Source: Curvibacter sp. AEP1-3
GTDB taxonomy: Bacteria; Pseudomonadota; Gammaproteobacteria; Burkholderiales; Burkholderiaceae_C
Assembly (NCBI RefSeq): GCF_002163715.1
Contig: NZ_CP015698.1
Span: 1 to 64,000 of the forward strand
Reading direction: 5' to 3'
DNA length: 64,000 bases
The notes below the pieces were generated by a model. That model did no database searches. It was not told the DNA's origin and saw only the letters and a program-made list of their open reading frames with translations. Below are positions 21,727 to 31,747 of the stretch, in pieces (within the stretch, counting starts at the first letter, position 1; every line of letters starts with the position of its first letter). Both the position numbers and the translations under genes were made by a program.

Positions 21727-22482
21727 TCATGGTTCCTCAGGCTCGGCGAGTGTTTTCCAACTACCGTTTACCAGTAGTTCGTGAGGGCGAAACCGTGCCT
21801 TGTAATCCATTTTCGGGCTCTCAGTGATCCAATAGCCGAGGTAAACATATTGCAAGCCCAATTGCCGCGCCTGCTCAATTTGCCAGAGCACGTTGAAGGT
21901 GCCGTAGCTGGTTTGGGCTTCCGGGGCGAAAAAAGTGTAAACAGCCGAGATACCGTTGTCTAGAACATCGAGTATGGAGACCATCTTGAGTTCGCCGACC
22001 GCGTCAGGAGTAGCAGGTGCTTTCCGGAATTCAACCAAGCGGGAGTTCACCCTGCTGTGGAGCAAGAACTGCACGTATTGGTCGATACTGTCCTCGTCCA
22101 TGCCTCCGCCTGCATGCCGGGTCACCTGGTATTTCAGATAGAGGTCGTAATGCTCTCGTGAGAATCCCAGATTCAACACGCGAACCTGCAAGTCAGCGTG
22201 CTGCTTCCAAGCACGACGTTGGCTTTTGTCTGGCTTGAATTCGTTCACGGAAATCCGCAGGGGCGTGCAGGCTTGGCAGCCATCGCAATAAGGGCGGTAA
22301 GTGAACATGCCACTACGACGGAAGCCCTTCGCAACCAAGCTCGAATAAGTTGCCGTGTCGATGATGTGACTGGGAGTAGCCACTTGGGATCGTGCCTGAC
22401 GATCGGGCAGATAGCTGCAGTCGTAAGGCGCTGTAGCGTAAAACTGCAGCGTCTGGAGAGGAAGGTCGGTCAGATCCGTCAT
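21727..22482 (-). CDS. bpt: Aspartate/glutamate leucyltransferase
   Basis: It transfers leucine from Leu-tRNA to proteins beginning with Asp or Glu, marking them for ClpS/ClpAP degradation (bacterial N-degron pathway). The 251-residue product has the N-terminal Cys-containing Ate1-like domain ([23 protein letters not shown]) and the GNAT-like C-terminal domain ([20 protein letters not shown]). The ATG at 22482 overlaps the aat stop (ATGA), indicating translational coupling; an in-frame start 57 bases further upstream lies inside aat and is less likely. Confidence 0.95.
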   Translation of the reverse strand: MTDLTDLPLQTLQFYATAPYDCSYLPDRQARSQVATPSHIIDTATYSSLVAKGFRRSGMFTYRPYCDGCQACTPLRISVNEFKPDKSQRRAWKQHADLQVRVLNLGFSREHYDLYLKYQVTRHAGGGMDEDSIDQYVQFLLHSRVNSRLVEFRKAPATPDAVGELKMVSILDVLDNGISAVYTFFAPEAQTSYGTFNVLWQIEQARQLGLQYVYLGYWITESPKMDYKARFRPHELLVNGSWKTLAEPEEP

Positions 22483-23243
22483 GTGGGGTTTGCGCAGGCT
22501 GACAACAGCTGATCCCAGTATAGGGGCTGAAACTTCCATTCGATTCCGGGTTGGGCCGTTGCATCCGATAAGTAGTTCGAGAAAATGCTCCGGTCAACCG
22601 GCCGCGCTCCCAGGAATGCCAAATGATCTGTCACCTGCTGGCAGTCGATCCAATCAACACCTTGAGCCATCGACATGCTCACCAATGCTGTCAGTGCGAT
22701 CTTGGATGCATCTGTCTGTCGCGCAAACATAGACTCTCCGAAAACCGCACGACCTATGGAAACGCAATACAGCCCTCCCATCAAGACACCGTCCTGCCAT
22801 GTCTCCACACTGTGAGCGTGCCCGCGTTTGTGCAGCTCCAAATAGGCAGCTTTTATCTCTGGAACGATCCAAGTCCCGCTTTGACCGGCTCGCTCGCTGC
22901 CAGAGCACGCATCGATGACCGCTCCAAAGTCGTGATCCACCCGGATCTCCGCGCCTGGCGTGTTACGGAATTTTTTGATGACTTTCCGCAGCGACCGGTG
23001 CAGCCGGAACTCGTGGGTGTGAAGAGTCATGCGTGGATTGGTGCTCCACCATAAAGTCGGTTGTCCATCGCTGAACCACGGAAAGATTCCGTGTCCATAC
23101 GCATCCAACAAGGTAGCCGCGTCCAGTGCGCCACCAGCAGCCAATAGCCCGGGCGCGGGCGTATCGTCCCCCCACGCCTCGAATATGGAGGGAAACGGAT
23201 CAGCCGGCTGCAGCCATGGCAGGGGAGGGGCGGAAACAGACAT
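22479..23243 (-). CDS. aat: Leucyl/phenylalanyl-tRNA-protein transferase
   Basis: It adds Leu or Phe from charged tRNA to proteins with N-terminal Lys or Arg, the companion of Bpt in the N-degron pathway. The 254-residue protein has the Aat signature [20 protein letters not shown] and the C-terminal [15 protein letters not shown] region. It is the first gene of an aat-bpt operon with a 4-base overlap. tRNA genes lie upstream on the other strand. Confidence 0.96.
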   Translation of the reverse strand: MSVSAPPLPWLQPADPFPSIFEAWGDDTPAPGLLAAGGALDAATLLDAYGHGIFPWFSDGQPTLWWSTNPRMTLHTHEFRLHRSLRKVIKKFRNTPGAEIRVDHDFGAVIDACSGSERAGQSGTWIVPEIKAAYLELHKRGHAHSVETWQDGVLMGGLYCVSIGRAVFGESMFARQTDASKIALTALVSMSMAQGVDWIDCQQVTDHLAFLGARPVDRSIFSNYLSDATAQPGIEWKFQPLYWDQLLSACANPT

Positions 23244-23311
23244 CAGGTGGTTTGCAAAAAATCAGCGTGGTGGCTAAAATAGCCCTCGAATCAGGTTAGA
23301 ATACCAGCTGT

Positions 23312-23388
23312 CGGGGTGTAGCGCAGCCTGGTAGCGCATCTGCTTTGGGAGCAGAGGGTCGCGAGTTCGAATCCCGCCGCCCCGACCA
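23312..23388 (+). tRNA. tRNA-Pro (anticodon TGG)
   Basis: A 77-base cloverleaf: acceptor CGGGGTG/CGCCCCG, D arm GCGCAGCCTGGTAGCGC, anticodon stem TCTGC/GCAGA with loop TTTGGGA, TGG at the centre, T arm with GTTCGAATC, encoded CCA end. Confidence 0.97.
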
Positions 23389-23442
23389 TTCTTTCAAAAT
23401 CAAAGGCCCTGAAGTTTTACTGCTTTGGGGCCTTTGTTCTTT

Positions 23443-23519
23443 GTGCCCGTAGCTCAGTTGGATAGAGCAACAGCCTTCTAAGCTGTGGGTCGGGGGTTCG
23501 ATCCCCTCCGGGCACGCCA
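23443..23519 (+). tRNA. tRNA-Arg (anticodon TCT)
   Basis: A 77-base cloverleaf: acceptor GTGCCCG/CGGGCAC, D arm GCTCAGTTGGATAGAGC, anticodon stem CAGCC/AGCTG region with loop CTTCTAA (TCT), T arm GTTCGATCC, encoded CCA. It lies 54 bases after tRNA-Pro. The spacer contains an AAAGGCCC/GGGGCCTTT inverted repeat (about 23402-23434). Confidence 0.96.
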
Positions 23520-23528
23520 CGGTGCGGG

Positions 23529-24350
23529 TTAACTATGCAGCGGTAGCGCTACAGCATCCAAATCTAGCCACCGCAGCGCTGCTGATGCCAGCGCAGACGG
23601 CTCGCCTGAACTGTAGAACGCGACGTCAGCTGTTTTTCCCGGCTCCTCATCGTGGAGCTGGTTTGCAGCCACCAACAATCGTCGCGTCTGCTTTGCCACT
23701 GGCGCCCCTCCCTCCAGGTAAGCGACTGCCTCACCAGTACTCGCGCGCAAGGAACTCTCTGCGAAGGGGTAATGGGTACACCCAAGTACCAAGGTGTCGA
23801 TTTCTCCCGCATTTGAGCCAAAAGGGCCCATGGCGCCCGCATATTGTGCGCAAGCAGCTCCTATTTTGATAGCGTCTAAGGCTTCGATGGCAGGTACTAG
23901 GCCGGAGCAGGGCTGAAGAACAAAGGTGGCCTGGTTCTCCAGCGATGTAAGCAGCCGCTTGAACTTTTCACTATTGAGCGTGCTGCGCGTCGCCATCACG
24001 CCGATGACCTTGGTTTTGCTCTGTACCACTGCCGGCTTCAAAGCCGGCTCAATGCCGATGATGGGGAGCTCTGGGTGGGCCTCCCTCAGGACGTGAATGG
24101 CCGCTGCGGTTGCCGTATTGCACGCCACAACCAGTGCCTTGACCTGGTGGCGGTCTCTGAACCAGCGAACAATGGTGTGGGATCGCTCAATCAGGTAGTC
24201 GTCATCGCGCTCCCCGTAGGGCGCGTGGCCGCTGTCGGCCACATAAACAAACTTTTCATGGGGCAGCTCGGCCCGGAGCGCCCGCAGGACGCTCAGGCCA
24301 CCCACCCCACTGTCAAACACCCCGATGGGGCAGATGCTGAGCTTGGACAA
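23529..24350 (-). CDS. murI: Glutamate racemase
   Basis: It interconverts L- and D-glutamate to supply D-Glu for peptidoglycan. The 273-residue product has both catalytic Cys motifs, [11 protein letters not shown] and LGCTHYPF, and the N-terminal [13 protein letters not shown] 43-nt repeat copy lies inside the gene and encodes residues about 160-174 ([15 protein letters not shown]) between the two lobes' motifs. It starts 4 bases after the fumarase stop, so it is the second gene of a fumarase-murI operon. Its stop lies 9 bases from the end of the convergent tRNA-Arg. Confidence 0.96.
   Translation of the reverse strand: MSKLSICPIGVFDSGVGGLSVLRALRAELPHEKFVYVADSGHAPYGERDDDYLIERSHTIVRWFRDRHQVKALVVACNTATAAAIHVLREAHPELPIIGIEPALKPAVVQSKTKVIGVMATRSTLNSEKFKRLLTSLENQATFVLQPCSGLVPAIEALDAIKIGAACAQYAGAMGPFGSNAGEIDTLVLGCTHYPFAESSLRASTGEAVAYLEGGAPVAKQTRRLLVAANQLHDEEPGKTADVAFYSSGEPSALASAALRWLDLDAVALPLHS
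23831..23873 (+). repeat. 43-nt dispersed repeat, copy 5 (inside murI)
   Basis: TGGCGC, an 11-base spacer, then GCGCAAGCAGCTCC and an end in GATAGC. It is in plus orientation within a minus-strand gene and is read there as [10 protein letters not shown]. Confidence 0.75.
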
Positions 24351-24354
24351 AGGC

Positions 24355-25908
24355 TTAGCGCGAAGTCACAGGGATGTTTTTGAATTCGCCCGTCGCAATT
24401 TTCTTTTGCCATTCCGCGGGGCCGGTGATGTGCGCGCTGGTGCCACCTGAGTCCACCGCCACAGTGACGGGCATGTCGACCACGTCGAACTCGTAAATGG
24501 CTTCCATGCCCAGGTCTTCAAAGCCCACCACCTTGGCGTGCTTGATGGCTTTGGAGACGAGGTAGGCGGCGCCACCCACGGCCATGAGGTAAGCGCTCTG
24601 GTGCTTCTTGATGGATTCAATAGCGACCGGTCCACGCTCGGCTTTGCCCACCATGGCGATCAGGCCGGTTTGCGCCAGCATCATTTCGGTAAAGCCGTCC
24701 ATGCGGGTGGCCGTGGTAGGGCCGGCGGGGCCCACCGCTTCGCCTGCCACGGGGTCTACCGGACCCACGTAATAGATGACACGGTTGGTGAAGTCCACAG
24801 GCAGCTTTTCGCCTTTGGCCAGCATGCCTTGTATGCGCTTGTGTGCGGCGTCGCGGCCCGTCAGCATCTTGCCGTTCAGAAGCAATGTCTGGCCGGGTTT
24901 CCAGCTGGCCACTTCAGCGGGTGTCAGGGTGTTCAAATCCACGCGCTTGCTCTTCTGGGTGTCGGGTGTCCAGTTGACGTTGGGCCACAGATCCAAGCTT
25001 GGCGGGTCGATGTAGACGGGGCCGGAACCATCCAACACAAAATGGGCGTGGCGGGTAGCCGCGCAGTTGGGGATCATGGCCACCGGCTTGCTGGCGGCGT
25101 GGGTGGGGTACATCTTGATTTTCACATCCAGCACGGTGGTCAGGCCGCCCAGGCCTTGAGCGCCTATGCCCAGGGCATTGACCTTCTCGTACAACTCAAG
25201 GCGCATTTCCTCCACCTTGTCCAGTGCTTCGCCGCGGGACGACTTGGCCTGCAACTCGTACATGTCCAGGTCATCCATCAGGCTTTCTTTGGCCATGAGC
25301 ACCGCCTTCTCCGCGGTGCCACCGATACCGATTCCCAGCATGCCGGGTGGGCACCAGCCTGCGCCCATGGTGGGCACAGTTTTCAGCACCCAGTCGATAA
25401 CGCTGTCGCCGGGGTTGAGCATGATCATCTTGCTCTTGTTCTCGGAGCCACCGCCCTTGGCGGCTACGGTCACTTCGACGGTATTGCCCGGGACGATCTC
25501 GGTAAAGATCACAGCAGGTGTGTTGTCCTTGGTGTTCTTGCGCAGGAATTCTGGGTCCGCCACCACCGAGGCGCGCAGGGTGTTGTCAGGATGGTTGTAG
25601 CCCCGACGAACGCCTTCGTTGATGGCGTCGTCCAGGCTGCCGGTAAAGCCTTCCCAGCGCACGTCCATACCGACCTTGAGGAACACGTTCACGATCCCGG
25701 TGTCCTGACAGATGGGGCGATGTCCGGTGGCGCTCATCTTGCTGTTGGTCAGGATCTGGGCGATGGCATCTTTCGCGGCTGCGCTCTGCTCGCGCTCATA
25801 GGCGCGGGCCAGATGGGCAATGTAGTCGGCGGGGTGGTAATAGCTTATGTACTGCAGCGCGGCGGACACGGATTCGATCAGGTCAGCCTGGCGGATAAAG
25901 GTGGTCAT
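24355..25908 (-). CDS. Fumarate hydratase, class I ([4Fe-4S])
   Basis: It hydrates fumarate to malate in the TCA cycle. The 517-residue product is a single-chain iron-sulfur class I enzyme: the N-terminal alpha region has cluster Cys residues in RPICQDTGIVNVF, with others in GAGWCPPG and IPNCAATRHAHF, and the C-terminal beta region has GPVDPVAGEAVGPAGPTTATR. The class I enzyme is oxygen sensitive; no class II fumC is in the window. It is followed by murI after 4 bases. The upstream gene acsA is divergent. Confidence 0.95.
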   Translation of the reverse strand: MTTFIRQADLIESVSAALQYISYYHPADYIAHLARAYEREQSAAAKDAIAQILTNSKMSATGHRPICQDTGIVNVFLKVGMDVRWEGFTGSLDDAINEGVRRGYNHPDNTLRASVVADPEFLRKNTKDNTPAVIFTEIVPGNTVEVTVAAKGGGSENKSKMIMLNPGDSVIDWVLKTVPTMGAGWCPPGMLGIGIGGTAEKAVLMAKESLMDDLDMYELQAKSSRGEALDKVEEMRLELYEKVNALGIGAQGLGGLTTVLDVKIKMYPTHAASKPVAMIPNCAATRHAHFVLDGSGPVYIDPPSLDLWPNVNWTPDTQKSKRVDLNTLTPAEVASWKPGQTLLLNGKMLTGRDAAHKRIQGMLAKGEKLPVDFTNRVIYYVGPVDPVAGEAVGPAGPTTATRMDGFTEMMLAQTGLIAMVGKAERGPVAIESIKKHQSAYLMAVGGAAYLVSKAIKHAKVVGFEDLGMEAIYEFDVVDMPVTVAVDSGGTSAHITGPAEWQKKIATGEFKNIPVTSR

Positions 25909-26077
25909 GGTCTGTCTCTTTGGAGAAGTGGAAAGCGGAGAAACGCGAACCTCTTGAGTTTAGCGAATGACTCTCTCGCCATCCTGACGGCCGGGCTTGA
26001 CCTGCGTCAGTCAGTGATTTGTAAGTGCATGGGATAACCATTCGCGCAGTTTTTAATAATTCCGAGGAGACAAACCC

Positions 26078-28072
26078 GTGAGCGCTTCCACCTCTGCCAT
26101 TGAGTCCGTCCTGGTTGAAAACCGGGTCTTCCCGCCCAGCGAAGCCACCGTCAAAGCGGCCCGCATTTCGGGCATGGAGGGCTACAACGCCCTGTGTGCG
26201 GAGGCTGAGAAAGATTTTGAAGGTTTCTGGTCTCGACTGGCCAAAGCCAATGTGGTTTGGAACAAGCCATTCACACGCACACTCGACGAATCCAATGCAC
26301 CTTTCTACAAGTGGTTTGACGATGGCGAGCTGAACGCCTCCGCCAACTGTCTGGACAAGCACATCGGCACGCCTACAGAAAACAAAGTGGCCGTGATCTT
26401 CGAAGCCGATGACGGCAAAGTCACCAAGACCACCTACAAAGAGCTGCTTGCCCGAGTCAGTCAATTTGCCAACGCCTTGAAGGCCGATGGCATCAAGAAA
26501 GGCGACCGCGTACTGGTCTACATGCCCATGACGCTGGAGGGCGTGATCGCCATGCAAGCCTGCGCCCGTATCGGCGCCACCCACAGTGTGGTGTTCGGCG
26601 GCTTCTCTGCGAAAGCATTGCAGGAGCGCATCATTGACGCAGGCGCGGTGGCTGTCATCACCAGCAACTACCAGATGCGCGGCGGCAAAGAGTTGCCTCT
26701 GAAATCCATTGTGGACGAGGGCATTGCCATGGGTGGCTGCGAGTCCATCAAGACGGTGTATGTGTACCAGCGCACCCAGACCGCATGCAACATGGTGGCA
26801 GGGCGCGACAAGACCTTTGATGAAGCACTGGCCGGCCAGAGCACTGACTGCGCCCCCGTGCCTGTAGGCGCTGAGCACCCCTTGTTCATCCTTTACACAT
26901 CGGGTTCAACCGGCAAGCCCAAGGGTGTGCAGCACTCCACCGGCGGCTACCTGCTGTGGGCCAAGCTCACCATGGACTGGACGTTTGACCTGAAGCCGGA
27001 AGATGTGTTCTGGTGCACGGCCGATATCGGCTGGATTACTGGCCACACCTACGTGGCCTACGGCCCCTTGGCCGCTGGCGCCACCCAGATCATTTTTGAA
27101 GGCGTGCCAACTTTCCCGAACGCGGGTCGCTTCTGGCAAATGATTGAGCGCCACAAGTGCACCATCTTCTACACAGCGCCCACGGCAATCCGTTCGTTGA
27201 TCAAGGCTGCAGAGGCTGATGCCGCTGTGCATCCGGATCGTTCTGACCTGTCGTCCTTGCGCATTCTGGGATCAGTGGGTGAGCCCATCAACCCCGAAGC
27301 CTGGATGTGGTACTACAAGAACGTGGGTCACGAAAAGTGCCCGATTGTGGATACCTTCTGGCAAACCGAAACCGGCGGCCACATGATGAGCCCCATGCCA
27401 GGTGCCACACCTTTGGTGCCCGGTAGTTGCACTTTGCCATTGCCCGGCATCATGGCTGCCATCGTGGATGAAAGCGGCAACGAAATGCCCAATGGATCCG
27501 GTGGCATTCTGGTGGTGAAGCGCCCATGGCCCTCGATGATCCGTACGATCTGGAACGATCCTGAGCGCTTCAAAAAGAGCTACTTCCCTGACGAGCTCAA
27601 AGGCTATTACCTGGCCGGCGACGGCGCAGTGCGTAGCGCGGACCGCGGGTACTTCCGTATTACGGGTCGTATCGACGACGTTCTCAACGTGTCCGGTCAC
27701 CGTATGGGTACCATGGAAATTGAGTCTGCGTTGGTTGCCAAATCCGATCTGGTTGCCGAGGCCGCGGTGGTGGGCCGTCCTGATGACCTGACGGGTGAGG
27801 CCATTTGTGCCTTCGTGGTGCTCAAGCGCTCCCGTCCTGAAGGCGACGAGGCCAAGGCAATTGCCAAAGAGTTGCGTGATTGGGTCGCCAAGGAAATCGG
27901 CCCGATTGCCAAGCCCAAGGACATCCGCTTCGGCGAGAACTTGCCTAAAACCCGTTCCGGCAAGATCATGCGCCGATTGCTGCGTTCGCTGGCCAAGGGC
28001 GAGTCCATCACGCAGGACACCAGCACGCTGGAAAACCCGGCGATTCTGGATCAGTTGGGTCAAGCCTACTGA
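26078..28072 (+). CDS. acsA: Acetyl-CoA synthetase
   Basis: It activates acetate with ATP and CoA to acetyl-CoA through an acetyl-adenylate. The 664-residue protein shows the adenylation motif [11 protein letters not shown], the WxTxD-like [15 protein letters not shown], the ATP-binding [10 protein letters not shown] and the C-terminal catalytic Lys in [10 protein letters not shown], the site normally controlled by reversible acetylation. Translation starts at a GTG (26078) with GAGGAGA 7 bases upstream. A two-hairpin end follows, the second being a strong terminator. Confidence 0.97.
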   Translation: MSASTSAIESVLVENRVFPPSEATVKAARISGMEGYNALCAEAEKDFEGFWSRLAKANVVWNKPFTRTLDESNAPFYKWFDDGELNASANCLDKHIGTPTENKVAVIFEADDGKVTKTTYKELLARVSQFANALKADGIKKGDRVLVYMPMTLEGVIAMQACARIGATHSVVFGGFSAKALQERIIDAGAVAVITSNYQMRGGKELPLKSIVDEGIAMGGCESIKTVYVYQRTQTACNMVAGRDKTFDEALAGQSTDCAPVPVGAEHPLFILYTSGSTGKPKGVQHSTGGYLLWAKLTMDWTFDLKPEDVFWCTADIGWITGHTYVAYGPLAAGATQIIFEGVPTFPNAGRFWQMIERHKCTIFYTAPTAIRSLIKAAEADAAVHPDRSDLSSLRILGSVGEPINPEAWMWYYKNVGHEKCPIVDTFWQTETGGHMMSPMPGATPLVPGSCTLPLPGIMAAIVDESGNEMPNGSGGILVVKRPWPSMIRTIWNDPERFKKSYFPDELKGYYLAGDGAVRSADRGYFRITGRIDDVLNVSGHRMGTMEIESALVAKSDLVAEAAVVGRPDDLTGEAICAFVVLKRSRPEGDEAKAIAKELRDWVAKEIGPIAKPKDIRFGENLPKTRSGKIMRRLLRSLAKGESITQDTSTLENPAILDQLGQAY

Positions 28073-28119
28073 TGCCTCCTTGCGAACGGGCAACTTTCAA
28101 GTTGCCCGTTGCCGGGCAC

Positions 28120-28152
28120 AAAAAAAAGCCGCTGGTGACAGCGGCTTTTTTT
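28120..28152. terminator. Bidirectional terminator between acsA and the cytochrome c gene
   Basis: AAAAAAAGCCGCTG pairs with CAGCGGCTTTTTTT. A second hairpin, CGGGCAACTTTCAAGTTGCCCG region (about 28087-28108), lies just before it. Confidence 0.92.
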
Positions 28153-28169
28153 CCTTAGTGCTTGAGTGA

Positions 28170-28481
28170 TCAGTTCAGGGATAGCACCCAAGCAGCCAGT
28201 TTCTTGGCTTCGGCTTCATTCACCTGGGCGTTGGCAGGCATGTAAGCGGTGCCCCATACGCCGCTGCCACCTTTCATGATTTTGGTGGCCAAGCGGTCAG
28301 CGGCAGCTTTGTCGCCCTTGTATTTGCCGGCCACTTCTTTGAATGATGGGCCCAAGACCTTCTTGTCCACCATGTGGCAAGTCATACAGTTTTTGGCTGT
28401 GGCCAAGGCTTGGTCTGCCCACGCTGCAGGCGCCATTGCCATCAGGGTTACTGTCACACTGCGCAAGAAAAATTGTTTCAT
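28170..28481 (-). CDS. Small c-type cytochrome (c551/c552 class)
   Basis: A 103-residue periplasmic electron carrier with a signal peptide (MKQFFLRSVTVTLMAMAPAA, cleavage near AWA-DQ), the heme site CMTCH and the distal Met ligand in AYMPANAQV. It is a class I monoheme cytochrome of the kind that donates electrons to terminal oxidases or nitrite reductase. The frame is open further upstream, but only the start at 28481 places the signal peptide at the N-terminus. It is convergent with acsA. Confidence 0.93.
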   Translation of the reverse strand: MKQFFLRSVTVTLMAMAPAAWADQALATAKNCMTCHMVDKKVLGPSFKEVAGKYKGDKAAADRLATKIMKGGSGVWGTAYMPANAQVNEAEAKKLAAWVLSLN

Positions 28482-28581
28482 CACGAGCCTCTCGGGTTTG
28501 GATACCATCTCCACAACGGGATTGTAGTAACGCACGTTGACCCCCCAGCAGAAACAGGGGCAACGCATTGGAGCAACGACG

Positions 28582-28827
28582 ATGTACTTTTTGGGTTTGG
28601 GTTTGATTCTTCTGGTGATGAAATACATGCTCATCGAACCGGTGGCCAACTGGGCATGGTGGCAAGTATTGATTCCTTTTGCATTGGCAATTGCCTGGTG
28701 GGCATGGGCGGACAGCTCGGGTTACACCAAGCGTAAGGCCATGGACAAAGAAAATGCGCGCAAACAGGCCCGCATTGACCGCCAGCGGGAAGCCATGGGC
28801 CTTCAAGGGTCTAAAAAACGCCGATGA
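28582..28827 (+). CDS. Small Trp-rich membrane protein (TIGR04438 type)
   Basis: An 81-residue protein with two short hydrophobic helices (about 1-18 and 24-43) separated by a Trp-rich segment (VANWAWWQVLIPF, then AWWAWADSSGY), followed by a Lys/Arg-rich cytoplasmic tail. This matches the small Trp-rich family known only from sequence in Burkholderiales. I set the start at 28582, after a GGAG ribosome site; upstream in-frame codons lack one. It is divergent from the cytochrome gene and precedes ilvD by 62 bases. Function unknown. Confidence 0.8.
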   Translation: MYFLGLGLILLVMKYMLIEPVANWAWWQVLIPFALAIAWWAWADSSGYTKRKAMDKENARKQARIDRQREAMGLQGSKKRR

Positions 28828-28835
28828 CAGGGGCT

Positions 28836-28852
28836 GGGGGATAATTACCCCC
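28836..28852 (+). promoter_or_regulatory. GGGGG/CCCCC inverted repeat upstream of ilvD
   Basis: Five G and five C flank ATAATTA, 38 bases before the ilvD start. The middle includes GATAAT, which could be a -10 element, so the palindrome might be an operator. No recognisable -35 is visible. Confidence 0.25.
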
Positions 28853-28889
28853 GCTTTCTCACCGTTCAACCGAATCTCAATTAATCACC

Positions 28890-30746
28890 ATGCCAGCTTA
28901 CCGTTCCAAGACATCCACTGCCGGCCGCAATATGGCGGGCGCTCGCTCTTTGTGGCGCGCCACCGGTATGAAGGATGCCGACTTCAGCAAACCCATCATT
29001 GCCGTGGTGAACTCCTTCACCCAGTTCGTGCCTGGTCACGTACACCTGAAGGACTTGGGCCAGTTGGTGGCGCGTGAGATTGAGGCTGCGGGCGGTGTGG
29101 CCAAAGAATTCAACACTATTGCCGTGGATGATGGCATTGCCATGGGCCACGACGGTATGTTGTATTCGCTGCCCAGCCGCGACGTGATTGCCGACTCGGT
29201 GGAGTACATGGTCAACGCGCATTGCGCCGATGCCATGGTGTGCATCTCCAACTGCGACAAGATCACCCCCGGCATGTTGATGGCCGCCATGCGACTGAAT
29301 ATTCCTGTGGTGTTTGTGTCCGGCGGCCCGATGGAGGCTGGCAAGGTGAAGCTGCTGAACCCTACGACCCAGAAAATCGAGTTCAGAAAGCTCGACTTGG
29401 TTGACGCCATGGTGATGGCGGCTGACGACAAGGTCAGTGATGCCGACGTAGCTGAAGTGGAACGCTCTGCCTGCCCGACCTGCGGTTCCTGCTCCGGCAT
29501 GTTCACCGCCAACTCCATGAACTGCCTGACGGAAGCGCTGGGTTTGTCTTTGCCCGGCAACGGCACTGTGGTGGCCACGCATGCTGACCGCGAGCAACTG
29601 TTCAAGCGTGCCGGTCACCTGGTGGTGGAGTTGTGCAAGCGCTACTACGAAGAGGAAGACAGCAGCATCCTGCCGCGCTCCATGGGTTTCAAGGCGTTTG
29701 AGAATGCGATCGCGCTGGACATTGCCATGGGTGGCTCCACCAACACCATCCTGCACATCCTTGCCATTGCGCAGGAAGCGGAAATCGACTTCACCATGGC
29801 CGACATTGACCGCATGTCCAAAATCGTGCCGCAGCTGTGCAAGGTAGCCCCTAACACCAACAAATACCACATCGAAGACGTGCACCGCGCTGGCGGCATC
29901 ATGGGCATTCTGGGTGAGCTGGACCGCGCAGGCCGCTTGCACACTGACGTGCCCACCGTACACAGCAAGACCATGAAGGACGCGCTCGATCTGTGGGATA
30001 TTGCACGTAACCCATCGGACACGGTCAAGACCTTTTACATGGCCGGCCCCGGTGGTATTCCCACCCAGGTCGCGTTCAGCCAGGCGGCCCGTTGGCCCAG
30101 CCTGGACACCGACCGCGCAGAAGGCTGCATCCGTTCGTTCGAACATGCTTTCAGCAAAGAAGGCGGCTTGGCGGTACTGGTCGGCAACATCGCCCTGAAC
30201 GGCTGTGTCGTCAAAACCGCCGGTGTGGATGACAGCCTCTTGGTGTTCGAAGGTCCTGCCCATGTGGTGGAGTCGCAAGACGAAGCCGTGGCCAACATCC
30301 TGGCCGACAAGGTCGTGGCAGGTGACGTGGTTATCGTGCGTTATGAAGGCCCCAAGGGCGGCCCCGGCATGCAAGAAATGCTGTATCCCACCAGCTATAT
30401 CAAGTCCAAGGGTTTGGGCAAGGCCTGCGCCCTGTTGACCGATGGCCGTTTCTCGGGTGGTACCTCAGGGTTGTCAATCGGTCATGCTTCGCCTGAAGCC
30501 GCTGCCGGTGGCGCGATTGGCTTGGTTCGCAATGGCGACCGCATCCGCATCGACATCCCCAATCGTTCCATCAATGTGTTGGTCTCTGATGAAGAGCTGG
30601 CAGCGCGCCGTGTAGAGCAGGACAAAGTCGGCTGGAAGCCTGCCCAGCCCCGCCCACGCAAGGTGACTGCTGCCCTCAAGGCCTACGCCAAGCTGGTCAT
30701 GTCTGCCGACAAGGGCGCTGTGCGCGACCTGTCCTTGCTCGACTAA
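28890..30746 (+). CDS. ilvD: Dihydroxy-acid dehydratase
   Basis: Third common enzyme of valine/isoleucine synthesis, dehydrating the product of IlvC to the 2-oxo acid. The 618-residue protein carries the iron-sulfur cysteines in [12 protein letters not shown] and in [18 protein letters not shown], and the C-terminal signature [18 protein letters not shown]. It is unlinked from the ilvBHC operon (13.5-17.1 kb) and follows the Trp-rich gene. A GC-rich hairpin (30755-30780) follows the stop. Confidence 0.97.
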   Translation: MPAYRSKTSTAGRNMAGARSLWRATGMKDADFSKPIIAVVNSFTQFVPGHVHLKDLGQLVAREIEAAGGVAKEFNTIAVDDGIAMGHDGMLYSLPSRDVIADSVEYMVNAHCADAMVCISNCDKITPGMLMAAMRLNIPVVFVSGGPMEAGKVKLLNPTTQKIEFRKLDLVDAMVMAADDKVSDADVAEVERSACPTCGSCSGMFTANSMNCLTEALGLSLPGNGTVVATHADREQLFKRAGHLVVELCKRYYEEEDSSILPRSMGFKAFENAIALDIAMGGSTNTILHILAIAQEAEIDFTMADIDRMSKIVPQLCKVAPNTNKYHIEDVHRAGGIMGILGELDRAGRLHTDVPTVHSKTMKDALDLWDIARNPSDTVKTFYMAGPGGIPTQVAFSQAARWPSLDTDRAEGCIRSFEHAFSKEGGLAVLVGNIALNGCVVKTAGVDDSLLVFEGPAHVVESQDEAVANILADKVVAGDVVIVRYEGPKGGPGMQEMLYPTSYIKSKGLGKACALLTDGRFSGGTSGLSIGHASPEAAAGGAIGLVRNGDRIRIDIPNRSINVLVSDEELAARRVEQDKVGWKPAQPRPRKVTAALKAYAKLVMSADKGAVRDLSLLD

Positions 30747-30754
30747 ACCTACCC

Positions 30755-30790
30755 GCCCGGGGCCCTCACAGGCTCCGGGCGCATTTGTTT
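30755..30790 (+). terminator. Possible ilvD terminator
   Basis: GCCCGG (30755-30760) pairs with CCGGGC (30775-30780), followed by CATTTGTTT. The T run is interrupted, so the call is tentative. Confidence 0.45.
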
Positions 30791-30794
30791 CCCC

Positions 30795-31607
30795 ATGCTG
30801 ATCCATCCCCAAATTGACCCGGTTGCATTGCAGCTCGGGCCGGTCGCTGTGCACTGGTACGGGCTGACCTACCTCGTGGCCTTCGGGCTTTTTTTGTTTC
30901 TGGGGTCCCGCAGATTGCGGCACGCGCCGTTCGCGGCAGTGCAGGGCAGTGGAGCCTGGTCGTTCAAGGATGTGGAAGACATCCTGTTCCTGGGCGTATT
31001 GGGCGTAGTGCTCGGCGGGCGCATCGGGTACTGCCTGTTTTACAAGCCCGCGTATTACGCCGCCCATCCCCTGGAGGTGTTGTTCGTCTGGCAGGGCGGC
31101 ATGAGTTTTCATGGCGGCATGCTGGGTGTGATTGCGTCCATGGTCTGGTTTGCGGTGTCCCGTAACAAGCCCTTCTGGCAGGTGGCGGACTTTGTTGCGC
31201 CTTGCGTGCCTACCGGCCTGGCATCCGGCCGGGTGGGTAACTTCATTAACGGTGAGCTGTGGGGCCGGGTCGCCGATCCGTCCTTGCCGTGGGCCATGCT
31301 GTTCCGTGATGGTGGCCCGTTGCCGCGGCACCCCTCACAGATTTACCAGTTCTTGCTCGAAGGGATGCTGCTTTTTGTGCTGCTATGGTGGTACGCCAGC
31401 AAACCGCGCAAGCAGGGGCAGGTGGCTTCGGCCTTTTTGTTCGGCTATGGCGTGTTCCGATTCATTGCCGAGTTCTTCCGGGAGCCGGATGCGCATCTCT
31501 TGTGGCTGCAGCAGCAAACCGGCATGAGCATGGGCCAATGGTTGTGCGTGCCCATGATTGCGGGCGGCGCAGCCTTGTGGGCATGGGCAGCTCGCAGATC
31601 CCACTGA
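30795..31607 (+). CDS. lgt: Phosphatidylglycerol-prolipoprotein diacylglyceryl transferase
   Basis: Inner-membrane enzyme that attaches diacylglycerol to the lipobox Cys of prolipoproteins. The 270-residue, multi-helix protein has the family signature [14 protein letters not shown] and the conserved FHGGMLG and [11 protein letters not shown] segments. It ends with a hydrophobic helix and a basic tail. It follows ilvD by 48 bases. A GCCCCG/CGGGGC hairpin (31630-31651) without a T run follows it. Confidence 0.97.
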   Translation: MLIHPQIDPVALQLGPVAVHWYGLTYLVAFGLFLFLGSRRLRHAPFAAVQGSGAWSFKDVEDILFLGVLGVVLGGRIGYCLFYKPAYYAAHPLEVLFVWQGGMSFHGGMLGVIASMVWFAVSRNKPFWQVADFVAPCVPTGLASGRVGNFINGELWGRVADPSLPWAMLFRDGGPLPRHPSQIYQFLLEGMLLFVLLWWYASKPRKQGQVASAFLFGYGVFRFIAEFFREPDAHLLWLQQQTGMSMGQWLCVPMIAGGAALWAWAARRSH

Positions 31608-31690
31608 TATCCAAGACAAACCGGGTCGCGCCCCGAGGGTAAATACGGGGCTCAAAAGAACGGCATCTCTTTACCATTGCTTGTAATTAC

Positions 31691-31712
31691 ACGTAATTAT
31701 GAAAAATTACGT
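31691..31712. promoter_or_regulatory. Candidate operator of the GntR regulator
   Basis: A perfect 8-bp inverted repeat, ACGTAATT-N6-AATTACGT, inside an AT-rich stretch 36 bases before the regulator start. A further self-complementary GTAATTAC lies just ahead (31683-31690). GntR/FCD regulators bind such dyads near their own promoter, so autoregulation is likely. Confidence 0.55.
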
Positions 31713-31747
31713 AGCACTTATCAGCCTTGTGGAGCCCGACCCAACCC

